Program-made: the position numbers and the translations under genes
Part shown: piece by piece, positions 1 to 12,032 of the stretch
How the letters are laid out: every line of letters begins with the position of its first letter
Position numbering within the stretch: position 1 is the first letter of the stretch
Source: Clonostachys chloroleuca
Lineage: Eukaryota > Ascomycota > Sordariomycetes > Hypocreales > Bionectriaceae
Direction: 5' to 3'
Assembly (NCBI GenBank): GCA_037952775.1
Contig: JBANAY010000003.1
Location: 15,314,001 to 15,378,000 of the forward strand
DNA: 64,000 nucleotides
Notes under the pieces: generated by a model
Told to the model about the DNA's origin: nothing
Databases searched by the model: none
What the model saw: the letters and a program-made list of their open reading frames with translations, nothing else

Positions 1-743
1 AATACCCAAGGATCAAGTCATTGGGATGGTCTCAGACATTATCCTTACCAAGAGAGCTTGAAGTACTATAATGGGGTAACGCAAGAAGATATTTCGGGAG
101 AGGAGCTAAACTACAAAGCAGGTATTCAAAGTGCGTCTAAGCTTCATCTGAAACTTCCCTTATCATCTATTGATCAATGAGCCTTGTGGTAGATCTTGCA
201 GAAAAGACCATCACTGGTCGTGGCGTCTTGCTCGATTGGTTCTCATGGGCACAGAAACAAGAAATCGAGATCGATCATTTCTCTAGGCACGAGATTCCCC
301 TCGAACAAGTTCTTGAAGTGGTCAAGGAACAAAAGGTTGAGTTCCTTCTGGGCGATATCCTCCTCATTCGCACCGGTTGGATTCCAGCATACCGTGCTCT
401 GTCACCTGCCGCCCAGGTCGCATTGTCCAGCAGAGCAATACGTGCTTCTTGCGGGATCCAGGCCAGCGAAGCTGCCATTCGATGGCATTGGGATAACGCA
501 TTTGCAGCGGTGGCTAGTGATACTGTCGCGTATGAAGCATGGCCGAGTACAAAGCCATATGGTGTCTCTATGCACGAAGTATTCTTAAGCGGATGGGGGA
601 TGCCAATTGGAGAGAGCTTTGATCTGGAGAAGTTGGCTGCCAAATGCAAGCAGGAAGGGAGGTGGACGTTCATGTTAGTCAGTGTACCATTGAATATTCC
701 AGGAGGTGTTGCAAGTCCTCCCGGTGCGGTCGCTATCTTTTAG
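1..743 (+). CDS. Cyclase-family metal-dependent hydrolase (kynurenine formamidase-like), 5' partial
   Basis: This is the C-terminal part of a putative cyclase (PF04199 superfamily), a fold that includes kynurenine formamidases and other amide or lactone hydrolases. The gene is already open at base 1; exon 1 (1-130) reads into a segment containing SSHWDGLRHYPYQ, the conserved His-Trp-Asp region of fungal members. A GT-AG intron at 131-192 restores the frame, giving GIQNLAEKTITGRGVLLDW across the junction, as in the family. The second exon ends at 743 with a glycine/proline-rich end, ASPPGAVAIF. The start codon and the N-terminal metal ligands lie outside the window. It is the outermost visible member of a likely catabolic cluster with the fusion protein, MFS carrier and regulator to its right. 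The family call is firm; the substrate is unknown. Confidence 0.85.
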
Positions 744-1447
744 GCTACCTCCGACGCACACCGATTTAAGAATACTAAAGTAGTAAGAATGACTCATGTG
801 TATGTCTCGCAGTGTCGTTGATGCGCCCGGTTGGAATACGACCAAGTCAAAACCGATGGTATTTTGAAATGTGCGCCAATCGCAGTGTGCCCATTCACCC
901 GCCGCACGAAACTCAGGCTAATTATTCTAGTACTTCCTACCGTACCGAGATTGCCATTTGAATCTTCACTACCGAGGAAAAGTGCCATCTGGGATTGCGT
1001 GGAAGGGTGGGCGAACATGCCGAAGCAAAAGCCGAACAAGATACCGAAGCGTCAGACAAGTGGGAAACCGACCAGATATTGCTATTCTATTGTAGGAAAT
1101 TTGGCCCTTTGTTGAGATTAGTAGACAAATCTAATTGAGAAGATACTGTCTGGTTCAGCTGGATCGGTTATAACTGATGTAGACTTTTCGGGGTGTTACA
1201 ATTTGATTTTAGAGCTAATATTATATAGCCAGTCGTTTGCGTTTGAGACGTAAGATGGGTGACCATGATAATCTAGAATCATGCAAAGCTATTTCATCTA
1301 TTAAGCGGTGGTGAAGGGGTCGCCCATACGTCTCGGATATTCTATTTGTACGTTGGAATGGATAGAGACACTTGTGTATTGGCGAAAATATCCAGTTATT
1401 AGCAAATAAATACATTAACCTCATATTCAATTGATTAATTGTACAAA
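744..1447. other. Intergenic region between convergent genes
   Basis: This stretch separates the 3' ends of the cyclase and fusion-protein genes. Only short unsupported reading frames occur. I see no RNA gene or repeat in it. Confidence 0.6.
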
Positions 1448-4400
1448 TCACAGCCATTGGGGAGTGTCGGAACCCAGAGGCTTGGGCATGACTTCCCAGC
1501 CAACTTCACAACCTTCAACCGAGGCACTGTGGCGGATGGCCTCCATCATGCCGAACCCGGTTGACCTCCTTTCGATGTACTCTGCTGGAACGTCTGACAG
1601 CTTTTCAAAGTCTTTGGACTGGAATCCTGTTGACCCAGGATATTGCCCCAAGCTGCGGAGATATTTCATGACGCCGGCCAAAGATACATCCACTCTCCAA
1701 GAGCCACCTTGGGTGGCCCTCCGATACAAGGCTGTCATTATTCCGGAGGCAAGGTAGTAACCTCCAGCGTGGTCGAGGGCTTGGCAGGGTGTTGGGCGCG
1801 CAACTTCGCCTTGGCCTGCATGCTCGGCCTCGGAAATATTCATGCCAGAACAAGTCTGCACAAGCGAGTCATAACCTCGTCGACCAGACCACGGGCCATC
1901 AGGTCCGAACGCTGACATATTGGCAATGACTATACTTGGGTTAAGCTTGATCAACTCCTCGGACGAAAGACCCTTGGTAGCTAGGCTGCCAGGTCGAAAT
2001 CCCTGGATGAAGACATCACATGTTTTGATCAATTCGATCAGCTGTTCCTTGTCGGCCGCGTTATTTATATCAAGATGGACGGTACGCTTGCCCCGGCCAA
2101 AATCTCGATCCATAGTTGGTAGATCAGGGAGCCGAGGCGACGTTACCCAGATGACATCGGCTCCATGAGCTGCAAGGGTCTTCCCAGATAAAGGGGCAGC
2201 AATGACTCGACTCATTTCCAGAACTCGCAGCCCACGCAGGCATTTCGCACCACCCAATTGCGCCAAGTTGGGGAAGGGTTTTGGTTCAGCAGACGAAAGA
2301 TTTGTCACTTGTATAGGGAAGCTTGCGATTGCCTTTGATTGAGGCAATGAATCCCATTGCCTGTAGGAGCGCAGAGCATAAGTCGTGAGCTTGCCTTCCA
2401 CTGTAGCCACGTGCTCCAGGTCGATACTGGCCCATTCGGCAATTTTCTCGGCGAGTTGTTCCCTGGATGAATCTAAAGGAAGCCCCATCAGCTCGAGAAT
2501 TCCATTTGCATGATTCGGAAACGAGTCGTGGACCCGAACGTAACCGTCAGACGTCTGATGCAGTCCTCCGATAGGACCCCACGGTGAGGGGGCTGGTTTG
2601 CCATCCAAAATATACAATCTCTCCGATTTGAACTCGGCAGCCGCGTGCTCTAAAGGTACTTGGATTCTGGGAACAGGCTTATTATTGCGCAGAGAGTATA
2701 TTTGGGCTGCTCCGAGTGCGGTCAAGGCGATCGCACTTTGAGCAAGAATGCCCAATTTGTACGAGGATGGGATAACCAGAGCATCATTCCCTGACAAAGA
2801 AATAGAACCGAGAGCGCTAGATGGAAGACCGAGCCCAGTCCAGAGATCTTTCAAAACATCTTGGGCTCCAAAGGTGGTTCGGTCGACCGCAGCAGCTTTT
2901 GGAACGAATACATCCAGCAGGGGAGCGTGCTGCTGAGTACCAAGCGTATCGCGCTCGCCCACACTTCCCTGAGCCCAAGGCCGTCGGAGTGTACATTTCC
3001 ATGCTAGGGCAGGGTCGAAATACATGTTGGTGAGAATATCTTTGTCACGAACTTGATACAGGGTCTTGATGGTCTCGTTGGTCAGCACGTTTGCGGCCTT
3101 GACTCTTTGGTAAACCGCCGGTTGGTCGAACATGACATCGAACGTCATCTCAAAAGGACCCGAGTTCTTAGAACGAATGATACGTGCGAGCTCGCTTAGC
3201 TTGGCATCACCATCAGGAACAACCTTGGTGGAGATTGGGGCAAGAGCTCCATGATCGATCTCTTGTAATTTCGCCTCCGAAATAACAACTGGGGGCGTGA
3301 CGGCAGAATCTTGCTTGCCGATAGATTGGATAGAGATGGGAAACAGTGATGCCTCTTCGCCCTCCTCTAGATCAACAAGATGATACAGGCTGAATTTGAA
3401 AACTGCACCCGCGTCTTGCTCGTGAGGAGAAAGAGGACTTGCAAAGTTCCCAGTTGTGGCCATTTGGCCTGGGTAGGCGAAGTGAAGAATAGACGCCCTC
3501 ACATTATTTGCGATGGTGTGTGAAAGCTCAGAAGTGGGCGCAACAACTTCTCCGAGAACGGCAATCTCGTGGGGAGCAGACTGAAGGGGTTCCAGCGGGC
3601 CCATCACGCCGTTCTTCCCGTAAATATGGTAGAGGAGGCGACATTGTTCCGACTTGTCAAGCTCCGGAAACAAATTTTGTGAGTATTTGCGGACCCTCTC
3701 CAAGAAATCATCAATCTGATTGATCAGGATGGGGTCTCTAATGCCCCCAATAAAGATAGTGCGGTAGCCAAGGTGTGTGACGCCCTCGAGCTTCACCTGG
3801 TACGGTGTTTGGACGAACTTGGCTCCCGAAACCCGGCAAGTCTTTTCGGTTATCTGCTGGTACTTGGCATTTTCAAGGTTTAAGATACCCCCGGGGCCTG
3901 GGAGACGGTCTGGTCGTGTCTTTTCATAGAGAGTGTGGGCGGCGACGGAGAGGGGCGTACACCGCTCCTCGGGTGATAAAGGGGTCAGGTCGAATGAGTC
4001 TTTTCTCATAGTCGCGATCATAGACCGGCCCTTGGGAACAGCGCAGATGCCGCCACACTCCATTATTTTGCCCATATGCCAAGCTACGTCGGGCAGTACT
4101 CCGCGGGAGATGGAAAAGGCAGCAAAAGGCGCGGGATCATAGCAACGACCTCCTAGAATGACATCAGGGTCGCTTTTTAAAGCCTCCAAGAAACTATAGA
4201 GTCGAGTCAATATGTAAGTCAAACGATAGAGTGATAGAGTGAAAGTTTTCTGAGAACGCTTACGGTTCGGCTCCCATCTGGGCGACAACATCCACAGCTC
4301 CATCCACTGTGTCTGCATCGAGGGGTTCAACTGGACCACATGGCCCAACTCGCCCCGTTTCTATCCTTGATTTGATAAGATCTTTGTTGAATCCAGCCTT

Positions 4401-4763
4401 GATAGTAGCAATTTTGAAGGAATAGCCGTTTCTCTCAGAGATCTCGGAAACAATGTCCAACATCTCTTGAACATGCTTGTTGCTTCCATCTCCGCCAACA
4501 GATCCAATCAGGACCTTGATTTTGTGGTGAAAACAGGCAGAGAGAATGGGCTCGAGGTCTCTCACATAAGATCCGCGCCCGCATGTCATTTTCCCCATGC
4601 CCAGCTTGTATGGACCACCATCAGTCGAGCCACTGTCGACAATGATGGCCGCTGGCTTATGTTTGGCGATTCCATACCAGAAATGCTCCGAGTTGTATCC
4701 ATAGCCCAGCATGGCATTTGGAGTCAAGATGGAAAAGTCTTGTATATTGCTAGGGTCGTCCAT
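1448..4763 (-). CDS. AtuA-like / DUF4387 / CoA-transferase family III fusion protein
   Basis: Two exons (4763-4264 and 4193-1448; GT-AG intron 4194-4263) encode 1081 residues. Residues about 1-460 match AtuA (DUF1446), named for acyclic terpene utilization in bacteria; visible motifs are IIVDSGSTDGGP, VMGAEP-like QMGAEPFL and ILGGRCYDPAPF. Residues about 498-595 match DUF4387 (KLSELARIIRSKNSGPFEMT). Residues about 610-1045 match a fungal CaiB/BaiF CoA-transferase with both halves; LRVLEMSRVIAAPLSGK, GYDSLVQ and ALDHAGGYYLASG are visible, the last carrying the Asp expected to form the acyl-anhydride intermediate. The large second exon is uninterrupted across all junctions, so the fusion is not an assembly of neighbouring genes. 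An inferred role is activation of an organic acid as a CoA thioester and its further conversion. The AtuA and DUF4387 activities are not established. It shares a divergent promoter region with the MFS gene. Confidence 0.9.
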
Positions 4764-5394
4764 TTTGCTTACGAGAGCACAAAAGTTGCACTTAGATCTG
4801 TTTACGTCCTGCTGGGTAGATGATTAGGCTGCCAGGGTCTAGTAATATATGGTGAGGGACTAAATCGTCATCCTGAAATTAGCCCAAGTAACTCATTGCA
4901 AGAGCGATCTCGGCTCCAATCAATGCCCTTGCTACTTGATGTACCTCGGTATTTGTGTAGCATGGGTAATTTGTGGTAAGATCAGCAGGTCTGACTTCCC
5001 TGTGCTTGACTGTCACTCGGTAAGTTGGTATTACCCTTCGGCATTTCCTCTACCCATCATGACTCGCCATATCACTGAGCTCGGATTGTGTGCCAAAGAT
5101 ACCGAAGGTTGCGACGTCTTCACGACTCAGAATACCGAACTTGTCACCAAGTGCAAGGACCTACCCCACGGGACATGCCGAAATTGAAGCCAATTTAGCA
5201 TTCCCCACGGGTGAAAAGGTGCATTCAGGCGGGGCACCCCGCAACTTTTGACTTCAGCAACAACACTGGGAATCGAGATGGGTTGCTTAAAGAGAAGCAA
5301 TGTCCATCGACTATGAAGCATGGTTTGATCATCATCAACCAAAGCTCAAATCTTTTAATATTCTCTCTCAGGAGGCCTTTTATCCAATTCAACG
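4764..5394. promoter_or_regulatory. Divergent promoter region of the fusion gene and the MFS gene
   Basis: The 631 bases between the two start codons must hold both promoters. A shared bidirectional control region is the usual arrangement for co-regulated fungal pathway genes. I could not identify a specific operator, so co-regulation by the nearby Zn2Cys6 protein is inferred from position only. Confidence 0.4.
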
Positions 5395-7125
5395 ATGACC
5401 AACACCAACGTTGATCAGCAGGTTTCAGATCAGACTAGCAAGATGCCGCCCGACCAGACTTCTCATGTCGAAGACAATGCCCCCTCCTTTGGAGTGGGTG
5501 ATGCTGAAAAGAACAGCATGAAGCAAGGTCAATCTGGTTTAACTACTTGGACCCCTGAAGAGGAAGCCAAGGCTGTCCGGAAACTGGACTGGTGTTTGAT
5601 TCCCTTGTAAGACCCTCACGAGCTAGGCTTCACGTAATAAATATCATCAAGGGAAGAACTAACCCATACAAGGCTCGGCCTGCTTTACATGGTGTCATAC
5701 ATTGACCGAGGAAACATTGGGAATGCATACACTGCCGGAATGGGTTCGGAATGGGGCATTACCTCCGATCAATACTCCTGGCTTGTCACTAACTATTATA
5801 TCGGCTATATTGTCTTCCATTGGGTAAGTGACCCTCCCATAAATGGATATACAAAGGTTATCGAGCGGTCATTAACATAATTCCGATGGCCTCTTCAGCT
5901 TATCCTTGTATGGAAGTTTGTCCCTATCAGACTTTGGACTGCATGCATGGCATTTGGATGGGGCGTGATAAGCATGATCCAAGCAGGCGCCACCAGTTTC
6001 GGCGGCCTCATGACAACAAGATTCCTCATCGGGGCCTTTGAGGCGGGCTTTGTGCCTGCCGTTGCCCTTTACATGACCTTCTTTTATCACCGTCGAGAGA
6101 TGGGTCTGAGATATGGACTCTTCATCTCATTCTCACCCCTGGCAAACTGTTTTGCCTCTGCTCTGGCCTATGGAATCGTGCATGCTAAGACGAGTATCGC
6201 TGAATGGCAACTTTTGTTTATTGTTGGTATGTAAATCGGTCAAACCATACCTTGAGGGCGAAGTAGCTAACCAGGGTGATGATGGGCAGAGGGAATCCCA
6301 ACACTTTTCCTGGCTGTGGCCGCCTACTTTTACCTTCCAGCTTCACCAAGCCAATGCGTATATCTTGATGAGCGTCAGAATGCTATCATTGCTGCACGTG
6401 CCATCAAGGGCCGTGGACAGGACCAGCAGGGGAAGCTCAACTTCAGCCAAGTATTCGCCGCCTTCTACGACTACAAGAACTACCTCCAAGCCATCATCAT
6501 CTTTTGCCTAAACACCGCGTTTGGCTCTCTTCCTGCCTACCTACCTACTATCTTGACTTCCATGGGGTTCACGTCACTGCGTGCTCAGGGTCTGTCCGCC
6601 TGCCCTTACCTATCCGCATTCTTCATTTGTATCCTCAGTAGCTTCATCTCCGACCGCGTCCGCACCCGAGGCATCTTCGTCGTCCTATTCAGCTGTGCCG
6701 GAGCCGCCGGCTATGTCATCCTCGCCACAGTCGAGACCACTGGCGTCCGCTACTTCGCTACCTTTCTCGTCTGTGCTGGAGTCTTCCCTGCCGTTGCGCT
6801 GACGTTCACCTGGGTCACGGACAACCAAGGATCCGCGTCCAAGCGTGGTGCCGGCCTCGCCATCTTCGGCATGGTCGGCCAGTGCGGTCCTATCCTGGGC
6901 GCCCGGCTGTTCCCTAAGAACGAGGGCCCGTACTATGAGAAAGGGATGTGGATATGCTGCGGTGTGCTGCTGTTCGCCGCACTGGTTGCCTTGGTTCTCA
7001 GCCTGAGCTTACGCTGGCAGAATAAGCAGCGCGACAGCAAGCATGGGAAGAGCGATATCGACCACGTTCCGGAGGACATTGCTGATATTGGTGATGCGCA
7101 CCCCATGTACCGCTACGTACCTTGA
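5395..7125 (+). CDS. MFS transporter, anion:cation symporter (allantoate permease-like) family
   Basis: Four exons (5395-5606, 5673-5823, 5899-6226, 6290-7125) encode about 508 residues. The hydrophilic N-terminus runs into RKLDWCLIPLLGLLYMVSYIDRGNIGNA, the signature opening of the Dal5/allantoate permease (ACS) family, with the DRxNIGNA motif after TM1. Later features include RFLIGAFEAGFVPAVALYM and WQLLFIVEGIPTLFLA across intron 3, also typical. About 12 membrane segments are expected, in the plasma membrane. Members import organic anions such as allantoate, nicotinate, pantothenate or aromatic acids. Its place between the fusion enzyme and the regulator suggests that it imports the cluster's substrate. 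The exact substrate cannot be read from sequence. Confidence 0.92.
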
Positions 7126-7518
7126 TCTACATAAATGTTTGTCGTTTGGACTGCTAGACCGCTGTAGGACTTTGAGTTATTCGAAAGTCTCCTCTTTGAA
7201 GGACCTAAGGAGATTAATTTAGAAAGAAAACTTTGAGACAAAGCCTCGTGTATAGAAGTGCTCTAGCTGTGATATTTTTGATCGCATGTCGGGTCCGGCA
7301 TCCTCCATTGCTTTTTTTTACTTTGTACTCGAACTCATCTGTATGTTTGATTGCTAAGTAGACCACCTTAGTGATATTAAGAGAAACGCTGTCTGGGCCT
7401 TTTAATTGAAACCTTTCATTACTTATTTTCATTTAAACCTCTTTCCTTTTCATTAGTAGCTAGAAGTACACTCTTTGCTCTCAGGTGGGATAAACTTCCC
7501 CAAATAATATGTTATTGA
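7126..7518. other. Intergenic, tail-to-tail 3' regions
   Basis: AT-rich 3' flanks of the convergent MFS and regulator genes, with no further gene seen. Confidence 0.6.
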
Positions 7519-9739
7519 TCAAAAACTACCCCAAGCTTGATCACCAAATGTAGGCATATTCGACGGCCTTTGTAGATTATCTGTGCCAGACCAAGATATG
7601 ACTTCAGGATGAAAACCAGCTCCAGTGTCGGTCCACGCTGACCCAACATCGTCAAAGTCACCGAACAAGTTTGTCGAAGCAAAGATGGGGTAGGGATCCG
7701 CCACCTCATGAACTGAGGTTAGATCGGGAGGTCTAGGACTGACCGGCGGCACGTTCCCAGCGTTATTCAACATTCGAGCCGCTTGCGTTCTTCTCGTGGG
7801 AGTAGAAGAGATGGAGTGTTCATTTGAAATGCCTTTCTTTAGGTTTTTATGCTGGTCTGCACGCAACAGCCGTCGGATAGTGTCAAGGCTCCGGCCGACG
7901 CCAGGAGTATGCGCAGCTTCATCTTGGAGAACTTTCACGGCTGCCGTGAGCCTTTTGGCGGCGGCGTCCCGTCTCTCTGATGTCGGCGCAGTTTGGAGCT
8001 CTTGAACCTCTATACTTGCAGCAATGAAAATGCAGTAGCTGACTTGGTACGTCATGAGGCGATCGGGAAATGTTCTTGCGTAGAGTCCATGTATCGCATT
8101 GATCTGCACGGAGTAGGTGATGCAGTCATTCATATGCTGATCCCGTTGCTGGGAATCCGATGAGCTGAGATATGGTCGACGGAGGAGGATTCGAAGCGCG
8201 TGATACAGAAGACTAGAGAATGTAAGTACCTATATTCAGGGAGATCGAGGGGAATGACTCTCACTTGATAGACACGACGTGAGGTGGTGGACTTTGATTA
8301 AGATTCTCTGGCTCTGTGATCTTGAGAATCCGTGGCAGGTCATTGTACCAGGATTGTAGCCTTTTATCTAGGTCATTAATCTGCGTTGAAAACCGTTCAA
8401 GAATTGGAATATTTGAGAATAGAAGCATCATATCTGCGGTAATCTCGTGTATCCTGCAAAAGGCGCAGAAGGTACTGGTATTCATTGACGGGCAGGGTGA
8501 ATACACTTCAGGGATCTGAAATGTGAGAATGGGTGCCCACGGCCTGTCATCATCAAACTTATCCAAGATTTCATGAGCTTCGTATGGCCGTCGTATAAGA
8601 GATGGCGGGCGGCCTAGCGCGAGGCTCAACGTCTTATCCCAAATATACGCTGAATTATAGAGGCGCTTCCTCATCTCTGTCTCAGAGGGAGTCCATCGTT
8701 CTAAATGGGCAAGTTTTGTCGTGTCAAGGTGAAGCCCAATATCGGTCATCATGCGCAAAGCCATCCCCGTGTAGAGCCAACCTTCAGAACTCTTCCCCAT
8801 GGCGCACTGCCGCCCTCCTATGATCAAAAGACCTTGGATGGTTGGGATGGAGGGTTTTGCGGCGGCCATTTCTTCGAGAAGTAACTGTTTAGCTTCTGAT
8901 ATATAAATCTCCCCCTTGCCGACGCCGCTAAAGCCAGGGTGTTCCTCGGGAAGATGCCGAGCAACAAGCCCAAAGATACACATGAGCAAGAACTTGGAGC
9001 AATTGGGACCCCCAAGAGCAAGGTCCATTATCAAGGCGGGTCGGTAGACACAGTTGTGCAGAGGATGTAGCCAAGTCCAGTATATATCGAGCAGTGCTAG
9101 CCCAGTTTCTGTAGGCACACTGGTCCCTCCGAGATATTGCTTGGTCGAGATGAGAGGCATCCAGACAGAGTCCATGAGAGTATACTGGGACATGAGGGCA
9201 TTGACTTGAGGTGAAGTTTCACCCCCATGTAGAATCTCAGGCCCTTCATCCAGGGAACCAGCATGAAAGCGACTGGTCGGTCCGTTGTATATGATAGTCC
9301 CATCGTCTCCGACGCCAACCTGGAACCAAAGCGACGGCGTTGCCATGTCGCGATTGGTGGAAGAAGAGGCTGTACCAACACCTCTACTCTCATGGGGGCT
9401 TGCGTCGGCATTCTGCTGTGCGGGAGTGTTGATTGAGGCCAACTCGGTGAGCTGCTCTCCTCGGCTTCCACTCCCTAATGATTCTGTCTGATCCGGAGCG
9501 CGGGCATCAACAGATTGGAGACTCGAGGCCCGAGGCGGCCAGGCGCACACCTCCCCAGAGCGCCTACAGCCTCGGCAGGTAGGCTGATCTCCGCTGCATT
9601 TGACCTTGCGAGACTTGCAACTCAAACAGGCGAAGCCGTATCGTCGCACCCTCCGTGTCCTCGGCATTGAGGTTCGGCTTTTTTCGGCCGCTGTGGCAGT
9701 TTTGTCGCCAACATCGCCATCAGAGCTTGGAGGACTCAT
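7519..9739 (-). CDS. Zn(II)2Cys6 transcription factor of the catabolic cluster
   Basis: Two exons (9739-8265, 8212-7519; 52-bp intron 8213-8264) encode 722 residues. A binuclear zinc cluster lies near residues 39-66: CLSCKSRKVKCSGDQPTC followed by RGC and, six residues later, the sixth Cys (spacing C2C6C6C2C6C). A fungal-specific transcription-factor domain follows, with the RLYNSAYIWDK and YHALRILLRRPYL type motifs, the latter formed across the intron. It should act in the nucleus on CGG-type half sites. It is tail to tail with the MFS gene and closes the cluster of cyclase, fusion enzyme and transporter, so it is the best candidate for the pathway regulator; that role is inferred. Confidence 0.92.
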
Positions 9740-10208
9740 GCCATCGGATATTAGCGGCTATCATTTAGAGGTGGCGTACCGTGACGTTTCGTTAAGTAGG
9801 AGAAATTCAAGGTTCAAGTTCAATTGCGCGAGTCTTGCGACGAGTCGGATATGGATGACTAATCATTCCAAGGTGCGATCATTTTCTTCTTTTGACTACC
9901 CTAGAGAGACTTGCTGGCTGCAACAGTGACAAGTACAAGATGGAGGGCTGATAATGCGTGTTTGCGTATTGGCAACCCGAGTTCTCTGATTCATCATTGG
10001 CCCAATTTAAAATTGCAAAATTGCATGTTTCACATCAGCTGTGAAACAGTGAGGCGGACGTTTTCTTATTTGGCCGGTGAAACCCCGCTTTGTTCCAGGA
10101 TTCTACCTCAGCCGTTCGCTGCCTCCTGACTTGAATGACCAAGTCCTTCTCATCTTCCATCGCTTCATAGCCGAAGTCGAGTCTTTCTATCTCTGCCCAC
10201 CTGTGTCG
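9740..10208. other. Divergent intergenic region
   Basis: Holds the presumed promoters of the regulator (leftward) and the F-box gene (rightward). An open frame extends left of 10209 to about 10077 but has no ATG in that part. Confidence 0.5.
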
Positions 10209-12032
10209 ATGGGATACTTGGAGAGGAAATGCCAAATATGTGGCGTGAGCTTCAATGTCAGCCGCTATCCCACGAAGGAGGAGGTTTTCGCTGGCGTCCC
10301 CGGGCGACCGTGGCTGGAAGGGGCCACACATGATTACAGGCACAAGTACGAGTGCAAACGTGGAGGATGCCAAGTGATCAATACCTGGCAGGCAGAATTG
10401 GACTTTTCCGATGACGGCAGACAAGACGACGATGACCATCCCGATCGGGGCAGTGACCGGCTCCATGATGGTGATGATGGTTGTTATCAGTCCGAGACCG
10501 AGGCTGTTGAGGAGACGTATGAGTACGATACGCCAAACGAGAGTGAGGAGGAAGCCTCAATCGAAGCGTCCGAGACCACAACCGACACAATGGGTGCTGC
10601 TGATCCTGGACCAGCCGATGACTTACTCTACCCTGCTTTTCTCGATTCCTTGCCCGCCAGGATGCCTGGTCGCTCCTACTTTTGGGCTAAGCATATGAGA
10701 TACATCTATGACAATGTTTACTCGGAAGACGATAGGCTGTGGATGGACTATCAGCATGTCAGCGGTCCTGGCTGCCGCAACACAGGTGCATATAACGGCT
10801 GCTTGTTATCCGCTGAAGAAGCCCGTGGATGCTCCACGCTTCAATGTCTTGTACCAAAATCTCCCTCAAATACTTTCACCGCGGAGAGGATTGACGACGA
10901 GTTTGAAAAATCAAGCGGTTTCTTCCTAAGTGGGCTTTGTGATAGGGTACCCAGCGTGGATGACCAACTGCCCGCAGCGTACCCTCCTCGACATGACACC
11001 GAAAGACCACTGGCCGCTAACTTCCTACTTCATGAGGAGGTGGTGCCGATATTAGCGATACCTTTTCATCCAACCTGTTTGGAAATTTTCAAACGTGCCT
11101 GTCTTCATCGGTATGGGGAGGTCAACATTCAAGCGTTGACAGACTGGTATTCCCTTGAGGCAACCCTTGATGTGGTGCTACACGGGTTCCCAAGAGACGA
11201 GGCAGTACGAAAGGGTAGCTCACAGTACTGGGATCATTGGCCAGGTGATGAATTTTTGGCCGCCAATCCGTGTTTCATCCCCACCTTGGAATCATATTTG
11301 GACAATGCGATTGCAAGGGGATCGGCCATCACCGATCCCCACGAGGTTGCTGTTCCTATTGGGGATTGTAGCAGTACCTCGGTTGGGAATGACTGCTTCT
11401 CTAAGCTTCCATTCGAGATCCGTCTTGAGCTCTTAGTTCACTTGGGGCCTGGTGATCTTGCTAATCTTCGACTTGCATCCAAAGCTTTCAGGACTCTTCC
11501 TCAGTATTTATTCCGAAACCTACTTCAAAAGAACTATCCTTGGGTTTATGAAGCCTGGTGTACACATCCATATTCATTTTGGGTTACCAAGGAGGCCCGG
11601 GATGTGAGGAAAATTGACGATGACTGGCAGGACCAGCGAGAATTCCTGGAGAACAGGATCCAAATACTGAAAGAGGAGGCACTGCCAGATTCGAACAACG
11701 AGGATGCGATTGCGGCGATAACAGAAATCCTGAAACAAAAAGAAGTCGAGTATGAAAACATCTTCCAGTCCCAACCAGCAACCAACCTTTCCGTTTCCCA
11801 GACAGATTGGTTCCGTCTCTTTTGTGATATAACCAAGAACCGACGACAAATTAATGGTCTCAGAAATCGCGAACGAATCTGGAAGGACTGTAATGAGATT
11901 CTCGACCGGGTGGAACGCCACCGTGCTGAGGGGAGACTGGGAACTGAAATGACGGACGCTGAGCGACGAATGCAGACGATGGCAAAGTACGGTCGTCTGG
12001 AATGGTTCAGACGGCAGCCTTCGGAAGAATGA
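10209..12032 (+). CDS. F-box domain protein with N-terminal Cys-rich segment
   Basis: A single exon encodes 607 residues. The first in-frame ATG (10209) puts MGYLERKCQICGVSFNVSR at the N-terminus, the usual opening of this fungal family; reading upstream has no ATG. Residues about 80-140 are acidic and low in complexity. A conserved middle region contains WMDYQHVSGPGCRNTGAY and LPARMPGRSYFW. An F-box-like segment at about residues 396-440 reads KLPFEIRLELLVHLGPGDL followed by LRLASKAFR. The C-terminus is charged and probably helical. F-box proteins recruit targets to SCF ubiquitin ligases through Skp1; the target here is unknown. The family is large and fast-evolving in Eurotiales. Confidence 0.85.
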   Translation: MGYLERKCQICGVSFNVSRYPTKEEVFAGVPGRPWLEGATHDYRHKYECKRGGCQVINTWQAELDFSDDGRQDDDDHPDRGSDRLHDGDDGCYQSETEAVEETYEYDTPNESEEEASIEASETTTDTMGAADPGPADDLLYPAFLDSLPARMPGRSYFWAKHMRYIYDNVYSEDDRLWMDYQHVSGPGCRNTGAYNGCLLSAEEARGCSTLQCLVPKSPSNTFTAERIDDEFEKSSGFFLSGLCDRVPSVDDQLPAAYPPRHDTERPLAANFLLHEEVVPILAIPFHPTCLEIFKRACLHRYGEVNIQALTDWYSLEATLDVVLHGFPRDEAVRKGSSQYWDHWPGDEFLAANPCFIPTLESYLDNAIARGSAITDPHEVAVPIGDCSSTSVGNDCFSKLPFEIRLELLVHLGPGDLANLRLASKAFRTLPQYLFRNLLQKNYPWVYEAWCTHPYSFWVTKEARDVRKIDDDWQDQREFLENRIQILKEEALPDSNNEDAIAAITEILKQKEVEYENIFQSQPATNLSVSQTDWFRLFCDITKNRRQINGLRNRERIWKDCNEILDRVERHRAEGRLGTEMTDAERRMQTMAKYGRLEWFRRQPSEE

